The notes under the pieces are model-generated. The model searched no databases. It saw only the letters and a program-made list of their open reading frames with translations, and was not told where the DNA came from. A program made the translations under genes and the position numbers. Below are positions 1 to 7,220 of a stretch of DNA of 18,312 bases, in pieces. The DNA is from an uncultured Clostridium sp. (lineage in GTDB: Bacteria; Bacillota; Clostridia; TANB77; CAG-508), in assembly GCA_900554175.1 (NCBI GenBank), contig USGK01000029.1, positions 1 to 18,312 on the forward strand. Direction: 5' to 3'. Position 1 is the first letter of the stretch, and every line of letters begins with the position of its first letter.

Positions 1-628
1 GTTTTCCGTCTATTTTATTTACTTTACTATTTTCTAATTCTGATAATTTAGAATCCGTTTCTTTGGATTTATTCTGCATTTCGGTAATAACATTGTGCGA
101 TTCATCTATTTCACTTTTTACATTTTTAATAACCTCATTAATTTTTTCTGTTGCCTCTTTTGCTTGTTCTATTGTTTTTTTTGTTCCTGCTTTCAATACA
201 TTTACTTGTGATATTAGTCCTTCTAATAATCTAGAATCATCCTCTGGTATTGGCATTTTTCCTGTTATTGCTTCTCTTACTAATATTTTATTTTGAAATT
301 GTGTAGGAGTTAATATTTCGTTATCTTCCCCTATTAATGATATAGTCATTTTTAAAGTTCCCGCCACTATAATACTATTTGTTAAAGTTAATTCTGCTTT
401 TTTATTTTCAATACATAATACATAGTCTTTTACAAATCCTGTATTATGTTTTATTTTTACTAATATATTAGTACCATCTTGTATTTCTTCTTCAAAATCA
501 AACTTGAATTTAGTAGACTTATTATCATTTTCTACTATTGTAATAACTTCTGTATTTCCGTCCGCTCTTTCAAATTTATCTTCTTGAAAATTTACATTAA
601 AAAAAAATTCTCTGATTATTTGAGACAT
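1..628 (-). CDS. BppU-like phage baseplate/tail-tip protein, partial (C-terminus beyond window)
   Basis: An open frame starts at ATG 628 and runs off the left edge without a stop, giving 209 codons of N-terminal sequence. AGGAGG at 636-641 lies 7 bases before the ATG, so the start is well supported. Residues about 1-120 look like a beta-rich N-terminal domain of the BppU type (upper baseplate protein of Gram-positive siphophages), including the segment GEDNEILTPTQF. From about residue 135 the sequence becomes a long charged helix with coiled-coil spacing (KKTIEQAKEATEKINEVIK and onward), as in fibre shafts. It is last in the visible tail operon, after the putative receptor-binding gene, so a role in holding or extending the tail-tip fibre is likely. 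The family call is by resemblance only. The receptor-binding end cannot be seen. Confidence 0.7.
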   Translation of the reverse strand, partial: MSQIIREFFFNVNFQEDKFERADGNTEVITIVENDNKSTKFKFDFEEEIQDGTNILVKIKHNTGFVKDYVLCIENKKAELTLTNSIIVAGTLKMTISLIGEDNEILTPTQFQNKILVREAITGKMPIPEDDSRLLEGLISQVNVLKAGTKKTIEQAKEATEKINEVIKNVKSEIDESHNVITEMQNKSKETDSKLSELENSKVNKIDGK

Positions 629-662
629 TTAGATTCCTCCTACTTATTAATTTTTTTACCAT

Positions 663-842
663 TTATATATAACTCTCTCTATGATTTGTACTGTTTTTCC
701 TAATTTTTTTCATATATCTCCCCATTGCAAGTTCTATTACACTATCAGTTAATTTATTTATTTGATTTCTATAAAATTTATAGATATTATCTTTATTTTT
801 TGCTATTTTCTTCTTTAAAACTTCCCAATCTTTCGATTTTCT
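663..842 (-). pseudogene. Start-less reading frame, probable remnant of a small gene
   Basis: A 59-codon open frame reads RKSKDWEVLKKKIAKNKDN, then a helix-like middle, and ends NSTNHRESYI before TAA at 663. The composition is protein-like (Lys-rich amphipathic helices), but the frame is preceded directly by in-frame TAG TAA TAA and has no ATG, GTG or TTG until Met40. No upstream start was found in the other two frames either. The frame may be the tail of a gene whose 5' part was lost next to the DGR-like hairpin, or only a 16-20 residue peptide from the internal ATGs may be made (GGGGAG lies 4 bases before the second ATG). I do not recognise the family. Confidence 0.4.
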
Positions 843-857
843 TTATTACTAATTAAT

Positions 858-878
858 GACAGGGGCTAAACCCCTGTC
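858..878 (-). promoter_or_regulatory. GC-rich 8-bp hairpin downstream of DGR-like variable region
   Basis: A perfect inverted repeat has arms GACAGGGG (858-865) and CCCCTGTC (871-878) around a 5-base loop. It lies 10 bases beyond the stop codon of the 466-residue tail gene. No T-run follows on either strand, so it is a poor rho-independent terminator. In the Bordetella phage BPP-1 DGR, an 8-bp GC-rich hairpin/cruciform with a short loop just past the variable region is required for efficient target recognition. The size, GC content and position here match that element. The structure is seen directly; its role in retrohoming is inferred. Confidence 0.6.
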
Positions 879-888
879 TGATTTAAGA

Positions 889-1030
889 TTATACGATAAG
901 GAAAGCCGGACGAACACCGCCGACATTCGAAGCAATTCCATCGGTAACACTTACAGTGAAGCCGACAATAGCGAATTTCGTAGAAGAAACGACATCTCTT
1001 AACCAGTACCAATTTCTACCAGAATCATCG
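889..1030 (-). other. Candidate DGR variable region (VR) at 3' end of tail gene
   Basis: This segment encodes residues about 421-466, including NWYWLRDVVSS, FAIVGFTVSVTDGIASN and GGVRPAFLIV. The 100 bases at 897-996 contain 47 G+C by hand count, against roughly 27-30% in the rest of the gene. Residues I441, G443, F444, T445, S447, T449, D450, I452 and V456 are encoded by ATT, GGC, TTC, ACT, AGT, ACC, GAT, ATT and GTC. All end in C or T, as expected if an AAC/AAT-rich template was copied with random changes at adenines. The flanking WLRDVV and GVRPAF are the invariant frame of this C-type-lectin-like fold in known DGR targets. The right boundary is approximate because the template repeat is not in the window. 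Confidence 0.72.
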
Positions 1031-2289
1031 AATCCAACAATTGAATCATGCCTTAATCTGAATAATGATAATTGTGAATTATCTATAGTATTATTATCAG
1101 GCATATTATGACTGTTATTTGAGTTATTTTTAAGGATGTTTCTGCCATATATCATTGTTTCGTTCATTAATTCTATATCACTATCGTACCAATCTCCAAG
1201 ATTATCATTTTCACTTGTAACTATGTCTTGTAAATAATTTCTATGTTTTAATATATGACCTGCTCCAAAATCATTTTTAATTTTTGTTTTAAATGGAGTT
1301 AAATTTGTTGTATACATTTTGCTTCCGACATAAGCTCCTGTTGTAATAGATGTATCATTCATCATTGCAAATCCCATTAGTTTTTCAGGTATCATAAGTA
1401 TATGTGGTTTGGTACATGCATTATCTCCCATGTGTAGTCTGTAATTTATATCAGCTACTAAATATTTTTCTCCACTTGTCTGCCCTATAATATAATCACC
1501 AATAAATATATCATCAAAAGTACCTGCTGCAATTTGTTGTGATAAAGTACCATCATAAAATTTGCTGGTTATATCTTTTCCTCTATAAATAGCATTATGA
1601 GCCCCTGCATTTTTTTCTACAAGTTCTGATATTTTTAGCATCTGTTTTATATTATTTAACTGTATTTGCAAATTTCCCGCAGCATCAGTGCTTAATTGAT
1701 TTTTTATTTCTTGAAACCAATTTTCAAAATCTCCTGTTTTTACCTCTATTAATTTATTCCATAATGCAGTATATTGAGTTAACACATCTGTAAAATTAGG
1801 GGTTTGAACAGCACAAATAACATTTCCACAATCACTACTATTAAATCTAGTATCTTCAATTAAATCTGTAGTTATTGCCGTTGTCCCAGCAGGTACATTA
1901 ATTTTAGCAATTCTTAAATCATATACGCTTGCACCTCTACTTAAAACAGGTGCAATAGCATTCTCTGCAAAGTCTCCTTTTATTATTTCGGCAGTAATTT
2001 GCCTATTGGGTATATCTAATCTGATGACTATATTATCAATTCTATTTAATATACCATCTGCATTAGCTACTTCTATTACTTTAGGGGTTGTATCTAATTT
2101 ATATTTATATCCATTAATATTAGCAGAACCCAATTGTATAGATATACTCATATCATTATTTGTTACAACTTTTAAACCATTATTAAAAATTCCATTCGTA
2201 AAATATTCTGCCATGTGTGAAGCAAAATCAGCAGCGTAATAAGCTCTATCTCTATTTATTGAGTCAAAAAAACTACTTTTTTCAGCCAT
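889..2289 (-). CDS. Tail-tip protein with C-terminal C-type-lectin-like domain, putative DGR target (receptor binding)
   Basis: A 466-residue protein. Residues about 1-170 (AYYAADFASHMAEYFTNGIF, INGYKY, LNRIDNIVIRLD) match the N-terminal baseplate-attachment domain common in siphophage structural proteins of Bacillota. A helical linker follows at about 175-225. The segment starting AHNAIYRGKDITSKFYDG, continuing through FDDIFIGDYIIG to the end, resembles a lectin-like (DUF6273/formylglycine-generating-enzyme type) domain found at phage tail tips. The C-terminus WYWLRDVV...GGVRPAFLIV is the hallmark of DGR-diversified versions. It lies between the Gp37-like tail-tip gene and a BppU-like gene, so host receptor binding is the likely role. 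The ATG at 2289 has GAAAGGAAG upstream. The terminal 100 bases are far richer in GC than the rest of the gene. Whether it is still being diversified depends on a template and reverse transcriptase outside the window. Confidence 0.82.
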   Translation of the reverse strand: MAEKSSFFDSINRDRAYYAADFASHMAEYFTNGIFNNGLKVVTNNDMSISIQLGSANINGYKYKLDTTPKVIEVANADGILNRIDNIVIRLDIPNRQITAEIIKGDFAENAIAPVLSRGASVYDLRIAKINVPAGTTAITTDLIEDTRFNSSDCGNVICAVQTPNFTDVLTQYTALWNKLIEVKTGDFENWFQEIKNQLSTDAAGNLQIQLNNIKQMLKISELVEKNAGAHNAIYRGKDITSKFYDGTLSQQIAAGTFDDIFIGDYIIGQTSGEKYLVADINYRLHMGDNACTKPHILMIPEKLMGFAMMNDTSITTGAYVGSKMYTTNLTPFKTKIKNDFGAGHILKHRNYLQDIVTSENDNLGDWYDSDIELMNETMIYGRNILKNNSNNSHNMPDNNTIDNSQLSLFRLRHDSIVGFDDSGRNWYWLRDVVSSTKFAIVGFTVSVTDGIASNVGGVRPAFLIV

Positions 2290-2311
2290 TTTATTTTCTT
2301 CCTTTCATTAA

Positions 2312-3364
2312 TTATTTATCATCATCTATGTATGTTTCAGCTAATGGTGTACCAAATGTTGGAGTAATTGAAATTTTGTTGCCCTCTATTACTTCTTCTA
2401 CTTCAGTGATTCTATAATCTTCTTCAATGTTCCAGCTTTCTTTTTTTACAGTAACTATATCTCCTAAATCCCACTTTTCTTTGTAATCAGAAATATATAC
2501 ATCAAAATTTATAGATTCGGTAATATCTTTTATATTTTCAATTCCTTTTTGCTTTAAAAGCTGTTTATATTCACTATCAGATAAATCTCCTTTTGGTTCA
2601 TTTTTTGCGTCTACAAATGTTTCAACTCTATCAAAATCATGTAAATTTTTGGTATTATCTATTTCTACTAATACTCTTTCATTTCCTTCTCCCTCTCCCC
2701 CTACTAAAACATAATTACATATCGTACTACTATCTTTTAAATAATTAGCTTTTGTTATATTAGAATATTCTTCACTAAATTCATAAGATGGATTTAATTT
2801 TTGTTTTGTAGATCTATTTATACCAACATAATTTTGAAATAATAATTCTTTATTTTCTATATTTGGAATAATCCTAAAACCTATATTTGAAGCTAAAGAT
2901 AATTTTTTAGTATGATTATATACATTTTTATAAGTAACTTGAAATGTAATAGTATCGCTCGGAATTTTTGTATCTTGTATTTTTAAAATAGAAAATGGCG
3001 TCATTTGTTGTAACACTTTTCTCATTCCTTCAAGCATTTTTCCTGTAAAGTTTATTCTACTTTTTACTATTCTTCTATATAATAAATATGATAAAAAACG
3101 ACCAGTAATAATAAATTCTGTTTGGCTTATATCTTCATTTATTTCAATTCCTTTTACTAAACCAGCTTCCAAACAATTTTCCCTTACTATAATATCGTCT
3201 TTGTTAAAAAAATTTATATTTTCATTTGTTGCTTGTAAGTGTAATTCAAATTCTCCTGCTTCAAAATACTTTCTACGCCATCTTAAAGAAGTATATATAT
3301 CTATAACACCTTTAAAATTCAAATCCCTATCATATACATATAATTCAATATTCTCATTTACCAT
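2312..3364 (-). CDS. Siphovirus Gp37-like tail-tip protein (ReqiPepy6 Gp37 family)
   Basis: A 350-residue protein if started at ATG 3364, which follows the Dit stop directly and has GAGGCGG a few bases upstream. A longer frame from 3409 would add 15 residues inside the Dit gene and is less likely. The N-terminus ELYVYDRDLNFKGVID, the segment RRKYFEAGEFELHL and the later LEAGLVKGIEI and ITGRFLSYLLYRRIV are typical of the ReqiPepy6 Gp37-like family. That family occupies the tail-associated (Tal) position after Dit and forms part of the central tail hub. The C-terminus (WDLGDIVTVKKESWNIEEDYRITEVEEV) is the usual ending of this family. No peptidoglycan hydrolase domain is visible. Function is by family and position. 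Confidence 0.8.
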   Translation of the reverse strand: MVNENIELYVYDRDLNFKGVIDIYTSLRWRRKYFEAGEFELHLQATNENINFFNKDDIIVRENCLEAGLVKGIEINEDISQTEFIITGRFLSYLLYRRIVKSRINFTGKMLEGMRKVLQQMTPFSILKIQDTKIPSDTITFQVTYKNVYNHTKKLSLASNIGFRIIPNIENKELLFQNYVGINRSTKQKLNPSYEFSEEYSNITKANYLKDSSTICNYVLVGGEGEGNERVLVEIDNTKNLHDFDRVETFVDAKNEPKGDLSDSEYKQLLKQKGIENIKDITESINFDVYISDYKEKWDLGDIVTVKKESWNIEEDYRITEVEEVIEGNKISITPTFGTPLAETYIDDDK

Positions 3365-3365
3365 A

Positions 3366-4229
3366 TTACACCGCCTCGTATTCATTACTATAATATACTT
3401 TTGTTTCAAGATTTTTTTCGTTACTTTTAGCTCCTGCTCTTAATGTATTAATTCCAAAATGCATTTGCAAAAACTTACTTCCATATTTCATTAAAGATCT
3501 TATATCTTTTGAAATTTTTGTAGAAGCTTCTATTAAGTTTATCTTTTTATTTCCTCTATGAGTTGTTATTACAATTTCATCTCCTGCTGCCATTTCAATT
3601 TCAATTGACATCTGTTCTTGAGTTTCAATATTAACAATATAAGGATCAACAACTTGTCCATGTGCAATAAAATGTATTGTAGTTCCTAAATCAATATTAG
3701 TTTCGTTTGTAATTGTTCCCATTGTTGTTATATTTTTAGTAGCAAACTCAATTCCTACATCCTCTTCAGAAATCATAGGAAAACAAAATGCTGGCGTCCA
3801 TGTTGCCATTGATACTTCTGATTCTTCTAAATCTTTAAAATATGGATTAGGACAAATCAATGAAATTGTAAAAGTTCTCGGCATACCTTTTTCAGCAATC
3901 TCTACGTCTTCAACAATATATGTTATTTTTTTTCCTTGATCTTTTTCATTTTCATAATAATATAATGTACCTTCTGTTTTTAAAGGAAATATTTTATATA
4001 ATGTTTTTCTTCTTGCTTGGAAATTATCTTTAATTATTCCTGTAATAGTTATAGGTCGTTTTTGAATACTCGTTCCAGAATAGGACTCTCCAATACCAAA
4101 TGCACTTGAAACAGTTGTTACTGTTCCTATTACAGAATGCAATCCATCAACAGCTTCTAAAAAAAAAGGAAAATCATAAGTAAACTTTACTTTATCCTTA
4201 TTTTTATTTTCACAAATAATTCTTTTCAT
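3366..4229 (-). CDS. Distal tail protein (Dit), siphovirus tail family
   Basis: A 287-residue protein beginning MKRIICENKNKDKVKF, followed by the F-L-E-A-V-D-G and pocket pattern of the Sipho_tail/Dit N-terminal domain. It contains the ITGIIKDNFQARRKTLYKIF segment and the PRTFTISLICPNPYFKDLEE junction that separates the ring-forming N-terminal domain from the galectin-like C-terminal domain. Dit forms the hexameric hub joining the tail tube to the baseplate. It lies just after the tape measure and just before the Gp37-like tail hub gene, the standard order. The start ATG 4229 has GAAAGGA upstream. The stop is 1 base from the next gene's ATG, so the two are probably translationally coupled. 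Confidence 0.85.
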   Translation of the reverse strand: MKRIICENKNKDKVKFTYDFPFFLEAVDGLHSVIGTVTTVSSAFGIGESYSGTSIQKRPITITGIIKDNFQARRKTLYKIFPLKTEGTLYYYENEKDQGKKITYIVEDVEIAEKGMPRTFTISLICPNPYFKDLEESEVSMATWTPAFCFPMISEEDVGIEFATKNITTMGTITNETNIDLGTTIHFIAHGQVVDPYIVNIETQEQMSIEIEMAAGDEIVITTHRGNKKINLIEASTKISKDIRSLMKYGSKFLQMHFGINTLRAGAKSNEKNLETKVYYSNEYEAV

Positions 4230-4296
4230 ATTTTTTTATTCCTTTCGTAAAAATAATATAAAAACAACAATTATAATTAACTATTGTTTCTATATA

Positions 4297-7179
4297 TTAT
4301 GCTTTTGAAAGCCTATATTTTTGTATCTCACGCCTTAGTAATCTTGCATTTTCAGCAGGAGATGTTTCTTTTGGACTATTAATTGTTAAATTGAAACTAT
4401 TGTCAATATTACTGTTGCTTACAGAGTCATCATTTCCATTTGTATATTCCCTATTTTCTTTGGCTGTTAATACTCTTTCACCTTTATGTAACAATGCTAA
4501 ATAATCATCATACGGAACATTAGCCATACCAACTTTTAATCTTGGTATATTTAATTCACTTATTTTTGAAATATTTACACCCGGTATATTATTTATTGTA
4601 TCAATAGCCCAGTTAATAGATCTAATAAATCCATTTATTGTATTTTGAGCAAATGAAATTATTGAGTTTACAACAGCCTTAAAAGCATTACCAATCCCAT
4701 TTCCTATTGTAGTACCTATACTTGTAAACATATTTTTTATTGTATTCCATATACCTTGAAAGAATGATGTAACATTACTAAATGCGTTTTTTATCCCATT
4801 CCATGCAGCTTGGAAACTATTTTTAAAGAAATTTCCAACACTAGCAAATATATTTTTAATTCCACTCCAAATGTTTTGAAAATATTGTTGCCATGTTCCA
4901 ACAATGCCTTTTATTGCATCCCATGCACCTTGAAAATCTCCATGAAATACTGCTGTTACTGCACTAAATATACCTTTTATTGTATCAAAAATAGCTTGGA
5001 AATAACCTGTTACTGCATCCCATACAGTTTTAACCACAGTCCACGCAGTTTGAAAGAAACCTCCTATTACGATGCCTACAACACTAAATATAATTTTTAT
5101 ATTTTCCCAAATAGTACTAAAATATTGTACTACTATGTCCCATACTGATTTTATAGCTTCCCAAGCTACACTAAAATATGTTCCTAATACTTGAGAAACA
5201 ACAGAGAATACAATTTTTATATTATCCCATATAGCTGCAAAATATGGTTGTACTAGATTCCATATTGTTTTTATAAGTTCCCATGCTGCTTGAAAAGCAC
5301 CTATTACGGATTCTATTACAGGCTGTAGACTTGCTTTTATCCCTTCCCATAATGTTACAAAATATGGTTGTACAACGTCCCATACTGCTTTAATATTGTT
5401 CCAAACTGTAATTACAGCATTTTTTATTCCTTCAAATATTCCCATTACTAAGTTTCTAAACCACTCGCATTTATTCCATAATAGTATAATTGCTGCTATG
5501 ATAGCCGTAATCACTAAAATTATAGGGTGTGCTAACATAACCGCATTTAGTGCAACCATTGCAGTTTTTACTGCTTTAAATGCACTAACAACTTTAGGAA
5601 CAATAGTCATAATAGTACCAATAGAGCTGATTAGTTTTCCTATAAAAATTATCAGAGGACCTATCGCTGCAACAATAGCAAGAACAACTAATACAACTTT
5701 TTGTGCTGTTGGGTTCAATCCTGTTAGCCAATTTGCAAAATTAGATAAACTGTTACAAACATTTTGAATTATTGGTAATAGTATATCTCCTAATTTCACA
5801 CACAACTCTTGAACTGTATTTTTTAATTGTTGCATTCTAGCAGCAGTTGTTTGATATCTTTTTTCAGACTCATTTGTTAAAGCTGTATTTTCAGCCCATG
5901 CTTCATTACTTATTTGAACCATATTACTCATTAATTCAGATGCACCAGATAATCTTTTCATAGTATCTGTCTGTCTTAATGATGTAACACCCAAATCATC
6001 TAAAATTACATTTAAGTTTTGTCCTCCAGCCTTAGCATCTCCCATACCTTTTGTTACAGCTTGAATTGCTGTCATTGCATCATTTTGCCATAATTGTTTA
6101 AATTCTTTTACGGACATACCGGCAACATTTGCCCATGTTTTTAGTGAATCAGAATTTAGTGCAATAGATTTATCAATTTCTGTTATAACTGCAGATATTG
6201 CAGAACCTCCACCTTCTGCCTCCAATCCAACACTTGCTAATGATGTTGCAAGAGCTAACACCTGTTGTTCCGTTAGTCCAACCTGTTTTCCAGATGATGC
6301 AATTCTACTTGCCATATTCATAATATCGTTTTCAGATGTAGCAGCATTATTACCTAATGCAACTAATGCAGCTCCAAATTGTCCTACAGTATTTATATCT
6401 GATCCCATTACATTGTATAATTGAGCTATAGCTGTTGCAGCATCTCCTGCAGCAATATTAGTAGAATCTCCTAATCTTACCATTGTTTCAGTAAATGCCA
6501 TTATGTTTTCAGTTTTTACCCCTAATTGCCCTGCTGCTTCTGCAACACCTGCTATATCAGTAGCACTACTTGCTGTCACTTCTGATAAATTAAGTATTCC
6601 TTGTCTTATATTTTCCAATTCTTTATCAGTTCCATCTACTGTTTTAGTAACACCAGTAAAAGCTGTTTCAAAATTTATTGCACTTGCGGTAATTCCAACT
6701 AAAGCAGCACTTGAACCAACACTAATAACTTTTAATTTTTGTCCTACAGCAGTTACTTTATTTCCTAAATCCTTCATTTTTGTTCCTACAGCTGCTATTT
6801 GTTGAGCTCCAACACTGCCAAATTTTTTTGTTTCTTTTTCCAATTTTTGTAATTTGTTTTCTGTTGCTACAATTTCTCTTTGAAAATCTCTATATTGCTC
6901 TGTTGTTATTTCCCCTTTTTCAAATTGTGCTTGTACTTGTGCCTGTGTCCCCTTTAATGTATTTAACTTTTCTTTACATTCGGCAATACTTTGATTTAAT
7001 AAATCTTGTTTTTGTCTTAATAGTGTAATATTTGATGGATCCATTTTTAACAAAGTATTTACACCTTTTAACTCACTCTGCAATGTTTTTGATTTTTTAT
7101 TTACACTTTCTAGAGCATTTCCTAATTTAGTGGTATCTCCTCCAATTTCGACTGTTATTCCTTGTATTTTACTTGCCAT
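4297..7179 (-). CDS. Tail tape measure protein
   Basis: A 960-residue protein that sets tail length and is ejected ahead of DNA. The start is taken as ATG 7179, with AAGGAGG 8 bases upstream. A GTG at 7188 overlaps that ribosome site and is rejected. Residues about 10-135 form a charged coiled coil (LESVNKKSKTLQSELKGV, LLRQKQDLLNQSIAECKEKL). Residues about 150-440 are the conserved TP901-1/PhageMin_Tail core (SATDIAGVAEAAGQLGV, GSAISAVI). Two strongly hydrophobic segments follow at about 500-530 and 550-575. Residues about 595-825 consist of roughly 40-residue repeats with W..IK and YF..IW motifs. The C-terminus contains LLHKGERVLTAKENREY, a common tape-measure ending. It is preceded by the frameshifted chaperone gene, as expected. 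Confidence 0.93.
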   Translation of the reverse strand: MASKIQGITVEIGGDTTKLGNALESVNKKSKTLQSELKGVNTLLKMDPSNITLLRQKQDLLNQSIAECKEKLNTLKGTQAQVQAQFEKGEITTEQYRDFQREIVATENKLQKLEKETKKFGSVGAQQIAAVGTKMKDLGNKVTAVGQKLKVISVGSSAALVGITASAINFETAFTGVTKTVDGTDKELENIRQGILNLSEVTASSATDIAGVAEAAGQLGVKTENIMAFTETMVRLGDSTNIAAGDAATAIAQLYNVMGSDINTVGQFGAALVALGNNAATSENDIMNMASRIASSGKQVGLTEQQVLALATSLASVGLEAEGGGSAISAVITEIDKSIALNSDSLKTWANVAGMSVKEFKQLWQNDAMTAIQAVTKGMGDAKAGGQNLNVILDDLGVTSLRQTDTMKRLSGASELMSNMVQISNEAWAENTALTNESEKRYQTTAARMQQLKNTVQELCVKLGDILLPIIQNVCNSLSNFANWLTGLNPTAQKVVLVVLAIVAAIGPLIIFIGKLISSIGTIMTIVPKVVSAFKAVKTAMVALNAVMLAHPIILVITAIIAAIILLWNKCEWFRNLVMGIFEGIKNAVITVWNNIKAVWDVVQPYFVTLWEGIKASLQPVIESVIGAFQAAWELIKTIWNLVQPYFAAIWDNIKIVFSVVSQVLGTYFSVAWEAIKSVWDIVVQYFSTIWENIKIIFSVVGIVIGGFFQTAWTVVKTVWDAVTGYFQAIFDTIKGIFSAVTAVFHGDFQGAWDAIKGIVGTWQQYFQNIWSGIKNIFASVGNFFKNSFQAAWNGIKNAFSNVTSFFQGIWNTIKNMFTSIGTTIGNGIGNAFKAVVNSIISFAQNTINGFIRSINWAIDTINNIPGVNISKISELNIPRLKVGMANVPYDDYLALLHKGERVLTAKENREYTNGNDDSVSNSNIDNSFNLTINSPKETSPAENARLLRREIQKYRLSKA
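4690..5420 (-). repeat. 40-codon tandem repeats within tape measure gene
   Basis: Related segments recur at exact 120-base spacing. The plus-strand word CATAC or CATAT, followed by a similar T-rich context, begins at 5021, 5141, 5261 and 5381. On the coding side these give the pattern W..IK..WD.V..YF..IW.NIKI.FSVV. Further, more diverged copies continue to about 4690. The repeats are protein-coding helical units. Changing the copy number would change the tape length and hence tail length. Copies differ enough that they seem old rather than newly duplicated. Confidence 0.75.
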
Positions 7180-7220
7180 TATATTCACCTCCTTATTTCA
7201 CGAAAAAATAAAACAAGCAA

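Noticed and set aside
858..878. GC-rich hairpin as a rho-independent terminator
   Set aside because: Neither side has a T-run (ATTAATTAG on the coding side), unlike the clear terminator at 7843-7879.
3365..3409. Extended N-terminus of the Gp37-like protein
   Set aside because: The extra 15 residues overlap the Dit gene. The family's N-terminal motif starts right after the downstream ATG, which has a suitable ribosome site.
4249..4288. Possible terminator after tape measure gene (AACAAT/ATTGTT with T-rich tail)
   Set aside because: The stem is only 6 bp and nearly all A/T, so it is expected by chance in this composition.
4690..5420. Evenly spaced repeats that might suggest a CRISPR array
   Set aside because: The 120-base period, diverged copies and continuous minus-strand coding show they are protein repeats. 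There are no identical 25-40 base repeats with unique spacers.
5396..5767. Plus-strand open frames opposite the tape measure gene (also near 4810, 6503, 6780)
   Set aside because: They mirror the repeats and AT-rich codons of the minus-strand gene, lack ribosome sites, and have no recognisable domains.
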